Shown in pieces: positions 4,830-6,068 of a DNA stretch of 6,068 nt. This DNA is from Chloroflexota bacterium (GTDB lineage: Bacteria; Chloroflexota; FW602-bin22; JAMCYS01): contig JAJZQK010000238.1 of NCBI GenBank assembly GCA_021847625.1, positions 1 through 6,068 on the forward strand. The letters run 5' to 3'. How positions within the stretch are numbered: the first letter of the stretch is position 1; every line of letters starts with the position of its first letter. The notes under the pieces are model-generated. The model searched no databases. It was not told where the DNA came from and saw only the letters and a program-made list of their open reading frames with translations. Both the position numbers and the translations under genes were made by a program.

Positions 4830-6068
4830 ATGTCAGTTCTTTCGTCACTCAAAGGGCTGTTCGCCCAGGCCGAGCCCGTGCAGCCGGGGGTCTACCACTA
4901 CCGGAGCCCAATGGACGCCCCAAATCGTTATCGGCTCCATCTGCGGGTGGAGTCCGATGGCAGCGGCGTCTTGATCGTCAACGCCTCGACAGTCCTCCAC
5001 CTGAACGTGACGGCGACGGAGTACGCGCGCTTTATGATCGACGGGGTATCGGTGGCGGAGAGCGCCGAGCGAATGTCGCGACGTTATCGCGTTGCTCGAG
5101 AGGCTGCCGAGGCCGATGCCCGGCGGTTGCGCGAGACGATCGACAAGCTGCTCTCGGCCGAGGATGTGTGCCCGATAACCTACCTCGACATCAACCGCAT
5201 CGAACCATTTCAGACGCCGTCGTCGGCCCCCTACCGGGTCGATCTGGCGCTAACCTATCGCTGCGATAATCAGTGTGCTCATTGTTATGTTGAGCGGCCT
5301 CGGGATACGGCCGAGCTCTCTACCGGGGACTGGCGGAAGGCGATGGATCGGCTCTGGGCGGTAGGCGTGCCGCATTTGTGCTTCACCGGCGGCGAGGCGA
5401 CCTTGCGGGACGACCTCGAGACGCTCATTACCTACGCCGAGGACGTCGGGTTCGTGACCGGCCTGCTGACCAATGGGCGCCGGCTGGGTGATAGGGCTTA
5501 CCTGGACTCTCTCGTCGCCGCCGGCCTTGACCACGTGCAGATCACCCTGGAATCGCACGACGAGGCCGTACATAACGCGATGGTTGGCTCCCCGGCCTGG
5601 CGCGAGACCGTGCAGGGCGTGCGCAACTCCGTCGATGCCGACCTCTACGTCCTGACGAACACGACCCTGACGCGGGCCAACCTCGCCAATATCCAGCGCA
5701 CGGTCGATTTCATCGCCGACCTCGGCGTCCCTGCCTTCGCCTGCAACGGCCTAATCTACTCGGGGCTGGGCAAGGAATACGATGCCGGGATACCCGAGGC
5801 AGAGCTAGCGGACGTCCTCTCGGAAGTAGCAGAGGCGGCCGAGCGCAACAATCTCCGCTTCATCTGGTACACCCCGACCCAGTACTGCCACCTCAACCCA
5901 GTCGAGTTGCAGATGGGGATTAAGAGCTGCACCGCCGCCAAGTACAACGTCTGCGTCGAACCCAATGGGGACGTCATCCCCTGCCAGAGTTACTATCGGC
6001 CGCTGGGGAACGCGCTGAGAAACGAGTGGTCGGACATCTGGAACCACCCCATCGCGCGTGGCCTGCGC
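4830..6068 (+). CDS. Radical SAM/SPASM peptide maturase with N-terminal RRE (PqqD-like) domain, 3' end cut
   Basis: The frame is open from ATG 4830 to the window edge (413 residues seen). Residues about 48-108 look like a PqqD-type RiPP recognition element: strands with VLHLNVTATEYARFMIDG, then a helical stretch MSRRYRVAREAAEADARRLRE. The radical SAM core begins at ALTYRC and has CxxxCxxC at C145, C149 and C152 for the [4Fe-4S] cluster that cleaves S-adenosylmethionine. GGE at 187-189 is the SAM-amino-group motif. A SPASM-type C-terminal region follows, with C353, C367, C375 and C385 and the typical VEPNGDVIPCQ and LGN...IW elements; these normally bind auxiliary iron-sulfur clusters. Enzymes with this architecture modify ribosomal peptides (sactipeptides, ranthipeptides, PQQ and related). 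Only three bases separate it from the Cys-tail gene, its likely substrate. The final cluster ligands and the C-terminus lie outside the window. The maturase class is firm; the chemistry performed is unknown. Confidence 0.92.
   Translation, partial: MSVLSSLKGLFAQAEPVQPGVYHYRSPMDAPNRYRLHLRVESDGSGVLIVNASTVLHLNVTATEYARFMIDGVSVAESAERMSRRYRVAREAAEADARRLRETIDKLLSAEDVCPITYLDINRIEPFQTPSSAPYRVDLALTYRCDNQCAHCYVERPRDTAELSTGDWRKAMDRLWAVGVPHLCFTGGEATLRDDLETLITYAEDVGFVTGLLTNGRRLGDRAYLDSLVAAGLDHVQITLESHDEAVHNAMVGSPAWRETVQGVRNSVDADLYVLTNTTLTRANLANIQRTVDFIADLGVPAFACNGLIYSGLGKEYDAGIPEAELADVLSEVAEAAERNNLRFIWYTPTQYCHLNPVELQMGIKSCTAAKYNVCVEPNGDVIPCQSYYRPLGNALRNEWSDIWNHPIARGLR

Noticed and set aside
4511..5269. Plus-strand open frame of about 252 codons spanning the Cys-tail and rSAM junction
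   Set aside because: It is an out-of-frame reading across two real genes with matched ribosome binding sites; the product is Arg/Gly-rich with no recognisable features.
1..6068. Mobile elements, CRISPR arrays, tRNA or rRNA genes
   Set aside because: No transposase, integrase, regular direct-repeat array or tRNA-like cloverleaf was seen on either strand, although no covariance search could be run.

Overview
The window is a GC-rich bacterial chromosomal segment. GTG and TTG starts are used alongside ATG, genes are closely packed, and a UbiB/AarF-type kinase sits beside membrane proteins. The overall flavour of the proteins (rhomboid plus YggT-like tail, DUF2207-like protein, RRE-radical SAM-SPASM enzyme) resembles environmental Chloroflexota. 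That placement is an impression from memory, not a demonstrated assignment. No mobile element, CRISPR array, tRNA or rRNA was seen.

Left part, minus strand (1-1466): a membrane-anchored HExxH metallopeptidase (561-1466) is followed in the direction of transcription by the N-terminal part of an ABC1/UbiB/AarF family atypical kinase (1-389), which runs off the left edge. The roughly 170 bases between them hold a GC-rich hairpin just after the metallopeptidase stop and a possible promoter for the kinase.

Divergent intergenic region (1467-1713): it separates the minus-strand pair from a plus-strand series. It holds two inverted repeats, a -10-like TATACT and a short leader-like frame that overlaps the TTG start of the rhomboid gene.

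Right part, plus strand (1714-6068): first comes a rhomboid intramembrane protease with an extra C-terminal YggT-like membrane domain (1714-2766). After a 75-base gap comes a tight three-gene unit. It encodes a small two-helix membrane protein with a cytosolic zinc ribbon (2842-3198), a secreted-then-anchored DUF2207-like protein (3192-4826), and a radical SAM enzyme with an N-terminal PqqD-like RRE domain and a C-terminal SPASM domain (4830-6068, cut by the right edge).

The most striking feature is the very end of the DUF2207-like protein. After a Pro-rich and Gly-rich linker it finishes in alternating Cys-Ala (CACACACAGCACACA). These seven cysteines are the only ones in the 544-residue protein. 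The next gene, three bases later, encodes exactly the kind of enzyme that modifies cysteine-rich peptides in RiPP pathways. I infer a RiPP-like system in which a large membrane protein carries the modified peptide as its cytosolic C-terminal tail, with the zinc-ribbon protein as a probable partner. The modification and its purpose are unknown.
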